Origin: an uncultured Olsenella sp.
Lineage (GTDB): Bacteria; Actinomycetota; Coriobacteriia; Coriobacteriales; Atopobiaceae
Length of the DNA stretch: 64,000 nucleotides
Assembly (NCBI GenBank): GCA_900314495.1
Contig: OMVJ01000011.1
Coordinates: 1 to 64,000 of the forward strand
Reading direction: 5' to 3'
In this document: one piece after another, positions 23,897-32,323 of the stretch
Layout of the letters: every line of letters begins with the position of its first letter
Numbering within the stretch: the first letter of the stretch is position 1
Notes under the pieces: generated by a model
Told to the model about the DNA's origin: nothing
Database searches by the model: none
The model's input: the letters and a program-made list of their open reading frames with translations, nothing else
Made by a program: the position numbers and the translations under genes

Positions 23897-26506
23897 CTAC
23901 TCCCCCTTCTTGGAAGAGGTCGCCTTCGTGGCGCGGGGCTTGGCGCCGGCGCGCTTGGGCTTGGGCTTCGCGGACTTCTTTGCGGCGGACGACTTGGAAG
24001 AGGAGGGTGCCTTGGCGGTGCCAGACTTTGCGCCGGCCCTTGCGCGGGACCCGCGGCCGCGGGTGGCCGCCTGCTTCTCCTTGGCGGGGCAGTCCATGTT
24101 CACGCAGAACTTCCAGGGTCCGCGCTGCGTAACGACCTCCACCATGGGGGCGCCGCAGTCCGGGCAGACCTCGCCCGTGGCATGCAGCTCGCCGCGAGCG
24201 GGCAGGGGGTAGCTGGTGCCGCACTCGTCGTAGTTCTCGCAACGGATAAAGCGCTTGCCGCTGCGCTCGGACTTGTGGGCAACGAGCTTGGCGCTTATGC
24301 CCTTCTCCGCGCAGACCTTGCAGGTGCCCACCACCACGTCGGGCTCGTAGTTGGTGGGGCACTGGGGGTTGACGCAGATCTCATACATGCGGCTGCGGAA
24401 GGGATGCACCTTCACGCGGGGCGCCCCGCACTCCGGGCAGACGCCCTTCTCGCCCTCTATGGGCTCTATGCGGCCGTTGGGCACGGGGTAGGTGACGTCG
24501 CACTCCGGCCAGCCCATGCAGCCAATGAAGTTGCCGTGGGTCTTGGCGGAGGACTTCATGACCAGGTCCTTGCCGCACTTGGGGCACACGCCCACCTTGG
24601 CGTCGGCCGTGACGGCGTCGGCAATCTGGTCACCAAGCTCGTCCTTGTGGTCGATGAGGGCGTCCACCAGGCCAGAGAGCAGGGCACGGGAGCGCTCCAC
24701 CACGTCGTCCTGGGTGTCCTTGCCCTCCGCCACGTTGGTCATGTCCTGCTCCAGCTTCGCGGTCATGTCCGGGGAGGTGATGGGCGGCGCGAACTCGTGC
24801 AGGGCACGGATGACTGCCATGCCCAGCTGGGAGGGCTCCACGGGGTCGTTCTTGAGGTACTTGACGTCGTACAGGCGCTGGATGATGCTGGCACGCGTGG
24901 ACTTGGTGCCCAGACCGCGCTTCTCCATCTCCAGAATGAGCTTGCTCTGGCTGTAGCGTGCGGGCGGCTCCGTCTGCTTGGCGTCCAGGTCCATCTTCCG
25001 CACGTCGCACACGTCGCCCTGCTGCAGGGACGGCAGCTGGTCGTCCTTCTTCAGGCCGAAGGGGTAGATGGCGCGGTAGCCCGGCTTCACCAGCACGGTG
25101 CCCGTGGAGGTGAAGGGCTCGCCGTTTATGTCGAACGAGACCTTGGTGCCCTCGCTCACGGAGGAGTCCATGAGCGTGGCCAGGAAGCGGCGGGCGATGA
25201 GATTGTAGAGCTTCCACTCCGCCGGCTCCAGCTTGCCCTGGTCGGCCGCGGCCGTGGGGTAGATGGGCGGGTGGTCGGTGGTCTCCTGCTTGCCGCGGGT
25301 TGCGTGCAGCCTCTCCTGCGAGAGGAGCTGCTTGCAGACGGCGTTGTACTGCGGCACAACGGAGAGGTTGCGCACGCACTCGCGCAGGTCCAGGGAGCTG
25401 GGGTACACCGTGTTGTCCACGCGCGGGTACGAGGTGAGACCCTTCATGTACAGTGACTCCGCCAGCCGCATGGTGCGCGCAGGCGAGAGGCCCTCTGCCG
25501 CCGCAGCCGCCTGCAGGCCCGTGGTGTTGAAGGGAATGGGCGGCTTCTGGGTGCGGGACTTCTTCTCCACCGCCGTGACGGTGGCCGTCTTGGCGCCCCT
25601 CACGCGCGAGAAGGCCGCCTCGGCCTCCTCCTTCTTCTTGAAGCGGGCCGTGGCGTGGGCCGTCTTGAAGGAATCCGACCCGTCGTGGGAAAGCAGGCCG
25701 GAAATGACCCAGTAGTCCTCCGGCACGAAGCGGTTGCGCTCCTCCTCCTTGGCAACGACCAGGGCCAGGGTCGGGGTCTGCACGCGACCTGCGGAGCGCA
25801 CGTTGCCAAAGCCGCCGCGCCGCGCCAGCGTGAGGTAGCGCGTGAGGACGGCACCCCAGACCAAGTCTATGTACTGGCGGGACTCGCCGGCGTCGGCAAG
25901 GTCCTGGTCCAGCGGGACCAGGTTGGCAAAGGCGTGGTCTATCTCCGCCTTGGTGAAGGCGGAGTAGCGGGCGCGCGAGACGGGCGTGTCCGGCGCGACC
26001 ATGCGAATCTGGTTAAGGGCGTCCGAGCCTATGAGCTCTCCCTCGCGGTCGAAGTCCGTGCCGATGACTATGCTGTCGGCCTTCTTGGCAAGGTTCTTGA
26101 GGGCGCGGATTATGCCCTTCTCCGCCGGGGTCTTCTCGATGGGAGCCCAGACCAGGTAGGGAAGGCTGGGCACCTTCCAGCCCTTAATGTCCACGCCGTC
26201 GGCGAGGAAGGGCTTGCGCTTGGTGTCGTACGGGGGCCGGGCAAGGCTGTCCGGCACGTGCGCCGGCATGACCTCGCCGTCCTGCGAGATGCCGTACCAC
26301 CCCTGCTTGGGGTCATACTGCAGCTCCGCGGGGAAGTCGGGCGCGAGGATGTGGCCGCGCAGGCCGATGGTCACCCATTCCTCGCCGCCCACCGTGAACC
26401 GGTAGACGGGCGTGTCGTACACCTTGTCGGCCTTGGGCCTACCACTACCAAGCAGACGCGCAATCTGCTGGGCCGCGTCGTTCTTCTCTGTGACAACAAG
26501 CTTCAA
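23897..26506 (-). CDS. topA: DNA topoisomerase I (type IA)
   Basis: 869 residues. The Toprim domain starts at MKLVVTEKNDAAQQIARLL and contains GTDFDREGELIGSDALNQ. The active-site tyrosine is in GLTSYPRVDNTVYP, preceded by PFNTTGLQAAAAAEGLSPA. The GLGTKSTRASIIQRLYD region follows. Four zinc ribbons come next (CPKCG...CMGWPEC; CPECG...CVNPQC; CKVC...CENYDEC; CPDCG...CVNMDC), then a Lys/Ala-rich basic tail of 60 residues. It relaxes negative supercoils. The core motifs (TDFDREGE, SYPRVDN) look closer to archaeal/TopB-like type IA enzymes than to E. coli TopA. The start is TTG at 26506 with a modest ribosome site, 30 bases after tatC. Confidence 0.93.
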   Translation of the reverse strand: MKLVVTEKNDAAQQIARLLGSGRPKADKVYDTPVYRFTVGGEEWVTIGLRGHILAPDFPAELQYDPKQGWYGISQDGEVMPAHVPDSLARPPYDTKRKPFLADGVDIKGWKVPSLPYLVWAPIEKTPAEKGIIRALKNLAKKADSIVIGTDFDREGELIGSDALNQIRMVAPDTPVSRARYSAFTKAEIDHAFANLVPLDQDLADAGESRQYIDLVWGAVLTRYLTLARRGGFGNVRSAGRVQTPTLALVVAKEEERNRFVPEDYWVISGLLSHDGSDSFKTAHATARFKKKEEAEAAFSRVRGAKTATVTAVEKKSRTQKPPIPFNTTGLQAAAAAEGLSPARTMRLAESLYMKGLTSYPRVDNTVYPSSLDLRECVRNLSVVPQYNAVCKQLLSQERLHATRGKQETTDHPPIYPTAAADQGKLEPAEWKLYNLIARRFLATLMDSSVSEGTKVSFDINGEPFTSTGTVLVKPGYRAIYPFGLKKDDQLPSLQQGDVCDVRKMDLDAKQTEPPARYSQSKLILEMEKRGLGTKSTRASIIQRLYDVKYLKNDPVEPSQLGMAVIRALHEFAPPITSPDMTAKLEQDMTNVAEGKDTQDDVVERSRALLSGLVDALIDHKDELGDQIADAVTADAKVGVCPKCGKDLVMKSSAKTHGNFIGCMGWPECDVTYPVPNGRIEPIEGEKGVCPECGAPRVKVHPFRSRMYEICVNPQCPTNYEPDVVVGTCKVCAEKGISAKLVAHKSERSGKRFIRCENYDECGTSYPLPARGELHATGEVCPDCGAPMVEVVTQRGPWKFCVNMDCPAKEKQAATRGRGSRARAGAKSGTAKAPSSSKSSAAKKSAKPKPKRAGAKPRATKATSSKKGE

Positions 26507-26536
26507 GGTAGGACCTGCCTTCCCCAGAGTACCCGC

Positions 26537-27355
26537 CTACTCCGCGTGCTCCGCGTACTCCTCTCGAGACCACTTGAGGGCGGCCTTGCCGTCACGCCTG
26601 GTAATGACGAAGCGGGCGACCGCCAGAGAAATCTCGTAAAGGGCAAGCATCATAGCAAACATGATGAGCATCGTCACGGGAGAACCGTCGGGCGTGACGA
26701 CGCCACAGATGGCAAGGAGGGCGACGTAGATGTAGCGCCAGTTCTTGCGGAAGGTGGAGTAGGGCACGATGTGCAGGATGGAGAGGTAGAAGATGACCAG
26801 CGGCAGCTCGAAGGCGATGCCGAAGCCAATCTCCAGCAGCATCATGATGTTGAGGTAGTCCTCGGCGTCGGCGATGAGGTTTGCGAAGTCGATGATCTGG
26901 TCTGCCAGCCAGCCGAAGGCGGCGCTCTGCGCCACCGCGTAGGCGAAGGCCATGCCAATGTAGAAGAGGGCCACCATGGCGGCGACCGTGGGAATGACCC
27001 AGCGGCGCTCATTGGGCTTGAGGGCCGGCAGGAAGAAGCCCATGATCTCCCAGATGATGATGGGGGTGCACATGATGGCGCCAAAGAAGAAGGCGACCTT
27101 GATCCTGATGGTGAAGCCGCCCAGGATGGTGAGGACCGTGAGCTCCGTGCCCTCGGGCAGGACCTTCATGATGGGGTCCATGAGGATGTCGATGAGGGAG
27201 GGCGTGGCGAAGTAGACCACGACGGCGGTGAGGAACAGCGACACGATGATGATCGTGAGCCTGCGACGGAGCTCCGACAGGTGATCCATGAGGGGCATGC
27301 GAGCAGGCCCGATGGGACCGTTCCCGGTGCTTGCTTTGCTGTTGGTATTTGCCAT
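26537..27355 (-). CDS. tatC: Twin-arginine translocase subunit TatC
   Basis: 272 residues with six membrane segments. The signature N-terminal PLMDHLSELRRRL precedes the first segment, and KPNERRWVIPTVAAMVALFYIGMAFAY and EIGFGIAFELPLVIFYLSI are typical of the core. It recognises the twin-arginine signal of folded export substrates. It starts 26 bases after tatA. The C-terminus is short, charged and cytoplasmic. Confidence 0.95.
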   Translation of the reverse strand: MANTNSKASTGNGPIGPARMPLMDHLSELRRRLTIIIVSLFLTAVVVYFATPSLIDILMDPIMKVLPEGTELTVLTILGGFTIRIKVAFFFGAIMCTPIIIWEIMGFFLPALKPNERRWVIPTVAAMVALFYIGMAFAYAVAQSAAFGWLADQIIDFANLIADAEDYLNIMMLLEIGFGIAFELPLVIFYLSILHIVPYSTFRKNWRYIYVALLAICGVVTPDGSPVTMLIMFAMMLALYEISLAVARFVITRRDGKAALKWSREEYAEHAE

Positions 27356-27381
27356 TGGTATGCGGGAGCGCGGCGCTAGGC

Positions 27382-28059
27382 CTAGGCGTTCCCGTCCTCC
27401 TCTCCGTCGGTTGCGGGGGCGGTGGCAGGCGCGGCCTCGGGAGCCTCTGCGGCCTTCTTGGCCTCGGCCTCTGCCTTGGCGGCCGCCTTCTGCTTTGCGA
27501 AGGAGCTCCTGCCAGAGCCACGCGAGTACAGGTCGGCCGCGCTCACGCCCGAAGCAGGCTTGGCGGCGGGCTTGGCCGCCGGCTTGGGCGCGGGCTTCTG
27601 GGCAGGCGCCGCCGGGGCGCCGGCATCGGCATCGGAATCCGCGTCTTCGGCATCGGCCTGTGCGGCCTCGGCCGCGGCGGCCTCCTGAGCGGCCTTCTCC
27701 TCGGCCTCGCGCGCCTCCCGCTCTGCCTGCAGGCGGGCCTTGCGCTCCGCGAAGGTCTCGCGCTTGCGCGGTACCGCGTCGGCGTCGAGGTCGGAATCGT
27801 CAACGTCCGCATCGTCGTCGTCCGCGACCTGCGCCGCCGCGGGCTTGCGCTTTGCCGACTTTGCCGTGGGGTTGAGCTCCTCCGTTGCCGGGTCGACGAT
27901 GTTGGTCTGCACCACCTCGGTGAAGCCCTCGGACGCCTCGCGGAACTGCCTCAGAAAACGTCCGATCGTCCTGCCCATCCCCGGGAGCTTGTCGGGCCCG
28001 AAGAGGAGGAAGCCGAAGACGATTATGATGACGAGCTCGGTCTCTCCTATGCCAAACAC
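27382..28059 (-). CDS. tatA: TatA/B-type translocase subunit with a long acidic tail
   Basis: 225 residues, much longer than the usual 60-100. Residues 1-50 are the TatA/B element: FGIGETELVIIIVFGFLLFGPDKLPGMG (membrane helix, FGP hinge, amphipathic helix RTIGRFLRQFREASEGF). The remainder is a low-complexity tail: acidic DDDDADVDDSDLDADA, a charged helix RKARLQAEREAREAEEKAA, then Pro/Ala/Lys repeats (QKPAPKPAAKPAAKPA). With a single TatA-like gene and TatC this looks like a minimal Tat system. GTG at 28059 has GGAGG. Confidence 0.88.
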   Translation of the reverse strand: MFGIGETELVIIIVFGFLLFGPDKLPGMGRTIGRFLRQFREASEGFTEVVQTNIVDPATEELNPTAKSAKRKPAAAQVADDDDADVDDSDLDADAVPRKRETFAERKARLQAEREAREAEEKAAQEAAAAEAAQADAEDADSDADAGAPAAPAQKPAPKPAAKPAAKPASGVSAADLYSRGSGRSSFAKQKAAAKAEAEAKKAAEAPEAAPATAPATDGEEDGNA

Positions 28060-28159
28060 GCGTGCACCTCCTGCACAAGTTCATTCGCACCAAGCCGACG
28101 GCCGACAAGACACCCTACCGGCCGGCAGCGAAGCACCCTTCCTGCCACCGTGGGCAGGG

Positions 28160-28474
28160 CTATGCCTTCCTCACGTTCAACTCTGCGCCGACGCCCAAGA
28201 GGTCGAGCACGCGGGCAACGTTGCGCTGCGGGTTCGCCACGACAAGGCTCGCGCCCTTGTCCCTCGCCCTATGAGCCGTGCCAACCAAGACGCCTATGCC
28301 CGTGGAGTCAATGTAAGGGACGTCGGCAAGGTCCACCTGAATCGCGGCCGCACCGTCAGCCAAGGCGGCATCGAGCGCGGAGCGAAGCTCGGCGGCGTTT
28401 GAGACGTCCACCTCGCCCGCAACCTTCACGAGCGTGGCGGTGGCGTTCTTGCTGGTTTCGACGGTAAGTGACAT
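28160..28474 (-). CDS. STAS-domain anti-sigma factor antagonist
   Basis: 104 residues, one STAS domain. The phosphorylation-site stretch YIDSTGIGVLVGTAHRARD is the SpoIIAA/RsbV signature, with the serine at about residue 57. TATLVKVAGEVDVSNAAELR matches the first strands. Such proteins bind an anti-sigma kinase when unphosphorylated and so free a sigma factor. No RsbW-like kinase or sigma factor gene is in the window. It lies 15 bases after the TPR gene and 100 bases before tatA. The gap 28060-28159 has only a small hairpin, CCTGCC/GGCAGG, near 28141. Confidence 0.9.
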   Translation of the reverse strand: MSLTVETSKNATATLVKVAGEVDVSNAAELRSALDAALADGAAAIQVDLADVPYIDSTGIGVLVGTAHRARDKGASLVVANPQRNVARVLDLLGVGAELNVRKA

Positions 28475-28489
28475 GTCCTTCCCTCCGTC

Positions 28490-29389
28490 TTAGAATCCGA
28501 GGCCGGAATCGGACGAGAGCTCGTCCGAAAGGGACTTGGAGCTGCCCGAGTCTGTGGCATTGCCTGAGTCTGAGGAGCTGATGTTGGTCGCATCGCTCGA
28601 TTGCGCGGACGACGCGGAGAGCTGCAGCAGGCGCTGGCTGGCAGCCGTCTTCACGCCGTACTCGTCGTTGGCATCTCCCTCGACCGCCTTCTGGTAGTCG
28701 GCAATGGCGGCGTCCTTGTCGCCATCAATCTCTGCCAGCATGCCCAGGCGGTACCAGGCGGGGCCATAGTCCGGCGCGGCCGTCGTGACCTCCTCCAAGG
28801 CGGCCTTGGCACCACTCGTGTCCCCCTGGAAGTACAGGCACATGGCGCGCTCGGTCTTGGCGGTGTTGGAGTCGTTCAGCTTCAGGTACTGGTCATAGTA
28901 GCCAATTGCCTTGCCAAAGAGGCCGTTCACGTACGAGGCCTCCTCGTCCGTGGTTGCCTGGCTTGCCGCCGAGGTTCCCCACGAGGTGTAGTTGTGGGCA
29001 AGGTTGATGAGCGCGGCCAGGTTGTTGGGGTCGGTCTCCAGCTGCTTCTGCAGGGTGGCGACCTCGGTTGCGTAGGTGTTGGCAACGGACTGCAGGTTCT
29101 CTGGTACGCCCTCGGTCAGGGCGGTAGTGTCAACAGCGCTGGAGCCCGAATCGCTTGTGGTGGGGGCCTGCGCCGCGGAGCCCGCGTCCTGCGCTGCCTC
29201 CTCCTGCGTGCTGGCAGAGTCGTTGCTGGCGAAGATGCTGGCCAGGGACGGAATCATCATGGAGACCGCCATGATAACGGCCAGGACGATGACGACGACC
29301 TTGGTGGAGGTCTTCATGCCCTTCTTCTTTGACGTGCCGCCGTGCTGTGCGCCCTTCGCGTGACGACCCTTCCCAGATGCACCTGCCAT
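28490..29389 (-). CDS. Single-pass membrane TPR protein
   Basis: 299 residues. A basic start (KGRHAKGAQHGGTSKKKGMK) leads to one membrane helix (about 29-53, VVVIVLAVIMAVSMMIPSLA), a Ser/Ala/Gln linker, then tetratricopeptide units outside: NLAALINLAHNYTSWG, LFGKAIGYYDQYLKLNDSN, AMCLYFQGDTSGAKAALEEV and AWYRLGMLAEIDGDKDAAIA. The end is Ser/Asp-rich. It may act as an assembly factor for exported proteins beside the Tat genes; that is inference from position. ATG at 29389 has AAAGAGGAG at slightly long spacing. It is probably the first gene of the operon ending at ricT. Confidence 0.75.
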   Translation of the reverse strand: MAGASGKGRHAKGAQHGGTSKKKGMKTSTKVVVIVLAVIMAVSMMIPSLASIFASNDSASTQEEAAQDAGSAAQAPTTSDSGSSAVDTTALTEGVPENLQSVANTYATEVATLQKQLETDPNNLAALINLAHNYTSWGTSAASQATTDEEASYVNGLFGKAIGYYDQYLKLNDSNTAKTERAMCLYFQGDTSGAKAALEEVTTAAPDYGPAWYRLGMLAEIDGDKDAAIADYQKAVEGDANDEYGVKTAASQRLLQLSASSAQSSDATNISSSDSGNATDSGSSKSLSDELSSDSGLGF

Positions 29390-29463
29390 ATGGCTACGAC
29401 TCCTCTTTCATATGAAAAGTATTAGGCTCGCATAGCCCGCTACATATATTAGTAATAAGAACA

Positions 29464-29500
29464 ACACGTGCCGGCCGATGGAACCTCGACCGACACGTGT
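29464..29500 (-). terminator. Intrinsic terminator of the aminotransferase gene
   Basis: On the minus strand ACGTGTCGGTCG pairs with CGGCCGGCACGT (12 bp, two G-U) around the loop AGGTTCCAT, followed by GTTGTTCTTATT. The flanks contain AACAACACGTGCC, related to the motif cluster at 56576-56724. Confidence 0.8.
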
Positions 29501-29542
29501 GCCATTCTACAAAACTATTGCCCTCGTGTGACCGAGACGATG

Positions 29543-30826
29543 CTAACGGGCGTCCCGCGCAATCTTAGCCGACACAAGCTTCACAGCAACCACGAAAACG
29601 TCCAACGCCGCTCCAAGGTCCTCAAGGGAGGGGTACGTTGGGGCAATGCGGATGTTGTTGTCCTTGGGATCTTCCCCATACGGCCAGGTGGCGCCAGCCG
29701 GCGTGAGCTTCACACCCAGGTCGGCCATGAGCTTGACGATGCGCCGAGCGGACCCCTCCGGACCATCAAAGCTCACAAAATAACCACCGTGCGGGTGCGT
29801 CCACGTTGCTACGCCAAGGCCGCCCAGGCCGTCCGAGAGCTTCTGCTCCACCAAGGCGAAGCGGGGGCCAACTATTGCCGCGTGCTTCCTCATGTGCGCC
29901 CTCACGCCGTCCAGGTCCTTCAGGTACAGAGCGTGCGCCAGCTGGGAGAACTTCTCAGCGGAGACACGCTCGACCTGGAAGGCCTTGCGAATCTCTGCCA
30001 TGTCCGCCGGGGAGGCTGTCACGTACGCGATGCCCGAGCTGGGGAAGGTGACCTTTGCCGTGGAGCCGAACTCGTACACCAAGTCCCTGTTGCCGGCCTC
30101 CTCCAGGGCGTCGAAGATGTTGAGGAGCTGGTCGTCCTTCTCGCCAAAGCAGTGCACCACGTAGGCGTTGTCCCAATAGATGCGGAAGTCGGGGGCGGCC
30201 GGGCGCAGCGCGGCGAAGCGGCGCACGACGCTGTCCGAGTACGTGATGCCCGTGGGGTTGGCGTACTTGGGCACGCACCAGATGCCCTTGACGGAGGGGT
30301 CGCTCTCCACAAGGCGCTGGACAACGTCCATGTCGGGGCCCTCGTCCGTCATGGGAACGGGAACGTTCTTGATGCCAAGGTGGGCCGTCACGCCGAAGTG
30401 ACGGTCGTAGCCGGGGGCGGGGCACAGCCACTTTACCTGGCCCTGCTGGTAGAAGGGCTTGTTGCCGGCCACGCCGTTGGTGAAGGCGTGGGTTACCAGG
30501 TCGTGCATGAGGTTGAGGCTGGACGAGCCGGAGACGACCACGTTGGCCGGGTCCACGTCCAGAATCTGCGCGGCAAGCCTGCGGGCGGAGGGCAGGCCCT
30601 CGGGCGTGCCGTAGTTGTCCACGAAGGCACCGCCGTCCTCCAGCGGCGTGGCGGAGGTGATCACGTCGAGCATGGGCTTGGAAAGCGCCACCTGCTCCGG
30701 CGAGGGCTTGCCGCGCGCCATGTCGAGCTTGAGCCCCTGGGCCCGAATCTGGTCTGCCTCTTGCTCCAGAGCGACGATTGCGGCGTCCAGCTCCTCTGTG
30801 GTCATGGACTCGTATGCGTTAGCCAT
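29543..30826 (-). CDS. Aminotransferase class I, aspartate-type (subgroup Ic)
   Basis: 427 residues. It starts with a helix (MTTEELDAAIVALEQEADQI), then LDMARGKPSPEQVALSKPML, the family lead of subgroup Ic aspartate aminotransferases. Also seen: DNYGTPEGLPSARRLAAQIL, VSGSSSLNLMHDLVTHAF, CPAPGYDRHF, VPKYANPTGITYSD, the cofactor aspartate in IYWDNAYVVH, and the PLP lysine in EFGSTAKVTFPSSGI. It likely interconverts aspartate and oxaloacetate. The start at 30826 has GAGGAGG; the frame continues upstream only through the promoter. It is monocistronic with its own terminator. Confidence 0.9.
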   Translation of the reverse strand: MANAYESMTTEELDAAIVALEQEADQIRAQGLKLDMARGKPSPEQVALSKPMLDVITSATPLEDGGAFVDNYGTPEGLPSARRLAAQILDVDPANVVVSGSSSLNLMHDLVTHAFTNGVAGNKPFYQQGQVKWLCPAPGYDRHFGVTAHLGIKNVPVPMTDEGPDMDVVQRLVESDPSVKGIWCVPKYANPTGITYSDSVVRRFAALRPAAPDFRIYWDNAYVVHCFGEKDDQLLNIFDALEEAGNRDLVYEFGSTAKVTFPSSGIAYVTASPADMAEIRKAFQVERVSAEKFSQLAHALYLKDLDGVRAHMRKHAAIVGPRFALVEQKLSDGLGGLGVATWTHPHGGYFVSFDGPEGSARRIVKLMADLGVKLTPAGATWPYGEDPKDNNIRIAPTYPSLEDLGAALDVFVVAVKLVSAKIARDAR

Positions 30827-30881
30827 GCTGGCCTCCTCATGGGGATAGCGGAATAAGGCACAAGACGTGCACATGCTGTGA

Positions 30882-30887
30882 AGTATA
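30882..30887 (-). promoter_or_regulatory. -10 box for the aminotransferase
   Basis: TATACT on the minus strand, about 56 bases upstream of the ATG. No good -35 at 17 bases (CATTCC). On the plus strand a TTGACA at 30947-30952 lies upstream of the small gene at 31043 but has no matching -10. Confidence 0.45.
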
Positions 30888-31042
30888 GACGCTCGCATAT
30901 TTCGGGAATGGGTCCGCATGCGTAGCAAGCAACGAATTCGCCCGCATTGACACGTGAGGTCCACACTACCCCAGGCAACTCCCTGCGGGATGCTAGCATA
31001 GGGCGCGTTGAACCCGTCGGACCAATTGATTCGGAGGCACCC

Positions 31043-31309
31043 ATGGCGCTCATCTCCCCCAGCACCCCGTCAGAAGACTACGGCGAGCTGCAAAGGCTTG
31101 TGGACGACCTCTACCGGCAGAGCGCCTCCGGCTCCGTCAAGCGGGTGGACGTGATAATTCGCGCGGAAGTGAACGACCTCCCGGAAGACCTTATGGAGGT
31201 CGTGAACCTGCTGCCTTCGGGCAGCTACAAGCGCGCCCGCCTCTGCGACCAGCTGAACTCCATCATCACCGCCCACGGGTGGGCCTTCCTGTACGGAACG
31301 GTGGAATAG
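31043..31309 (+). CDS. Small conserved-looking protein of unknown function
   Basis: 88 residues, no signal peptide or membrane segment. It reads as a compact alpha/beta protein: EDYGELQRLVDDLYRQ, VKRVDVIIRAEVNDLPEDLM, EVVNLLPSGSYKRARLCDQL, then SIITAHGWAFLYGTVE. I do not recognise the family. The pattern is seen intact with good codon use, so it is a real gene. ATG at 31043 has GGAGG at ideal spacing. An upstream in-frame extension of 32 codons runs through the promoter and is not used. It lies 127 bases before degV on the same strand. Confidence 0.7.
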   Translation: MALISPSTPSEDYGELQRLVDDLYRQSASGSVKRVDVIIRAEVNDLPEDLMEVVNLLPSGSYKRARLCDQLNSIITAHGWAFLYGTVE

Positions 31310-31436
31310 GGCCCCGCCTGACGCGGCAGGCCCCGGGCCCCGTATACGGACCCGCCCGCGCGCTTTCGCACATGTGCCCGGCAAACACGTCACGCATTGG
31401 TGGATAATGCTCGTTGACCGTCGATAGGGAGCAGCC

Positions 31437-32297
31437 ATGAACAAGTCTCGCATCGCCATCATCACGGACTCCGGCACGGACACGCCCGCAGAGTTCTGCA
31501 GGGAGCATGACGTCCGCGTCGTGCCCCTGCACATCAACTACTCCGACGGCACAAGCTACCGCAGCGGCGTGGACATCACCACCGCCGAGGTCATCGACCG
31601 CTTTGAGCAGGAGACTCCCAAGACCTCCCTCCCCTCCCCGCAGGAGATTGAGGACGCCTACAGGAAGGCGCAGGGCGACGGCTATGCGGCGGCGGTCTTC
31701 GTGACCATTGCGGCCGGCCTCTCCGCCACTAACATGACGGCCCAACTGGTTGCCAACGGCATGACCGACTTCCCGGTGGTCGTCATTGACTCAAAGAGCA
31801 TCGGCGTCGTTGCGGGCATGGTCACCATGGCGGCCGCCAAGCTTGCCGAGGAAGGTGCCAGCCTGCGCGACATTCGCGCCAAGCTGGAGCTGCTTGCCAA
31901 GCGCACCAACGTCTTCTTCACCGTGCAGGAGCTGGACCACCTGTACAAGGGCGGCCGAATCTCCGCCGCGGTGTACAAGCTGGGGTCCATGCTCAACGTG
32001 AAGCCCGTCATCAAGTGCGACGAGGCCGGCCACTACGTGGTTGCCAAGAAGTGCCGCGGCTGGAACCGCGCGCTGGACGGCCTGGTCTCTCTCGCCAAGA
32101 CGGAGGCCGACAAGTACAGCCGCGTGAGGCTGGCCATCTGCTGCTCCGACCGGGTGAAGATCTTTGACCAGATGGAAGCCAAGCTGCGCGAGAAGATTCC
32201 CAACGTGGTTGAGTTCGTCTATTCGGGCGTCTCGGCCGACCTCATTGTGCACACGGGCCCGGCGCTTGTGGGCGTGGGGGTGCAGCCCCTGGAGTAG
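31437..32297 (+). CDS. DegV family fatty-acid-binding protein (second copy)
   Basis: 286 residues, standard length without the N-terminal extension of the copy at 4318. Motifs: IAIITDSGTDTPAEFCREHD, the lipid-binding TSLPSPQEIEDAYRKAQ, ITIAAGLSATNMTAQ-like TIAAGLSATNMTAQLV, VFFTVQELDHLYKGGRIS, and SGVSADLIVHTGPALVGVGV at the end, the family SHxGPGxxGvg in altered form. FakB-type proteins present fatty acids to a kinase. AGGGAGCAGCC precedes the ATG. The gap 31310-31436 holds a G+C-rich hairpin (GCCTG/CAGGC) and nothing else clear. Confidence 0.88.
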   Translation: MNKSRIAIITDSGTDTPAEFCREHDVRVVPLHINYSDGTSYRSGVDITTAEVIDRFEQETPKTSLPSPQEIEDAYRKAQGDGYAAAVFVTIAAGLSATNMTAQLVANGMTDFPVVVIDSKSIGVVAGMVTMAAAKLAEEGASLRDIRAKLELLAKRTNVFFTVQELDHLYKGGRISAAVYKLGSMLNVKPVIKCDEAGHYVVAKKCRGWNRALDGLVSLAKTEADKYSRVRLAICCSDRVKIFDQMEAKLREKIPNVVEFVYSGVSADLIVHTGPALVGVGVQPLE

Positions 32298-32323
32298 GGC
32301 CGCACCGCGTGGCACCAACCGCG

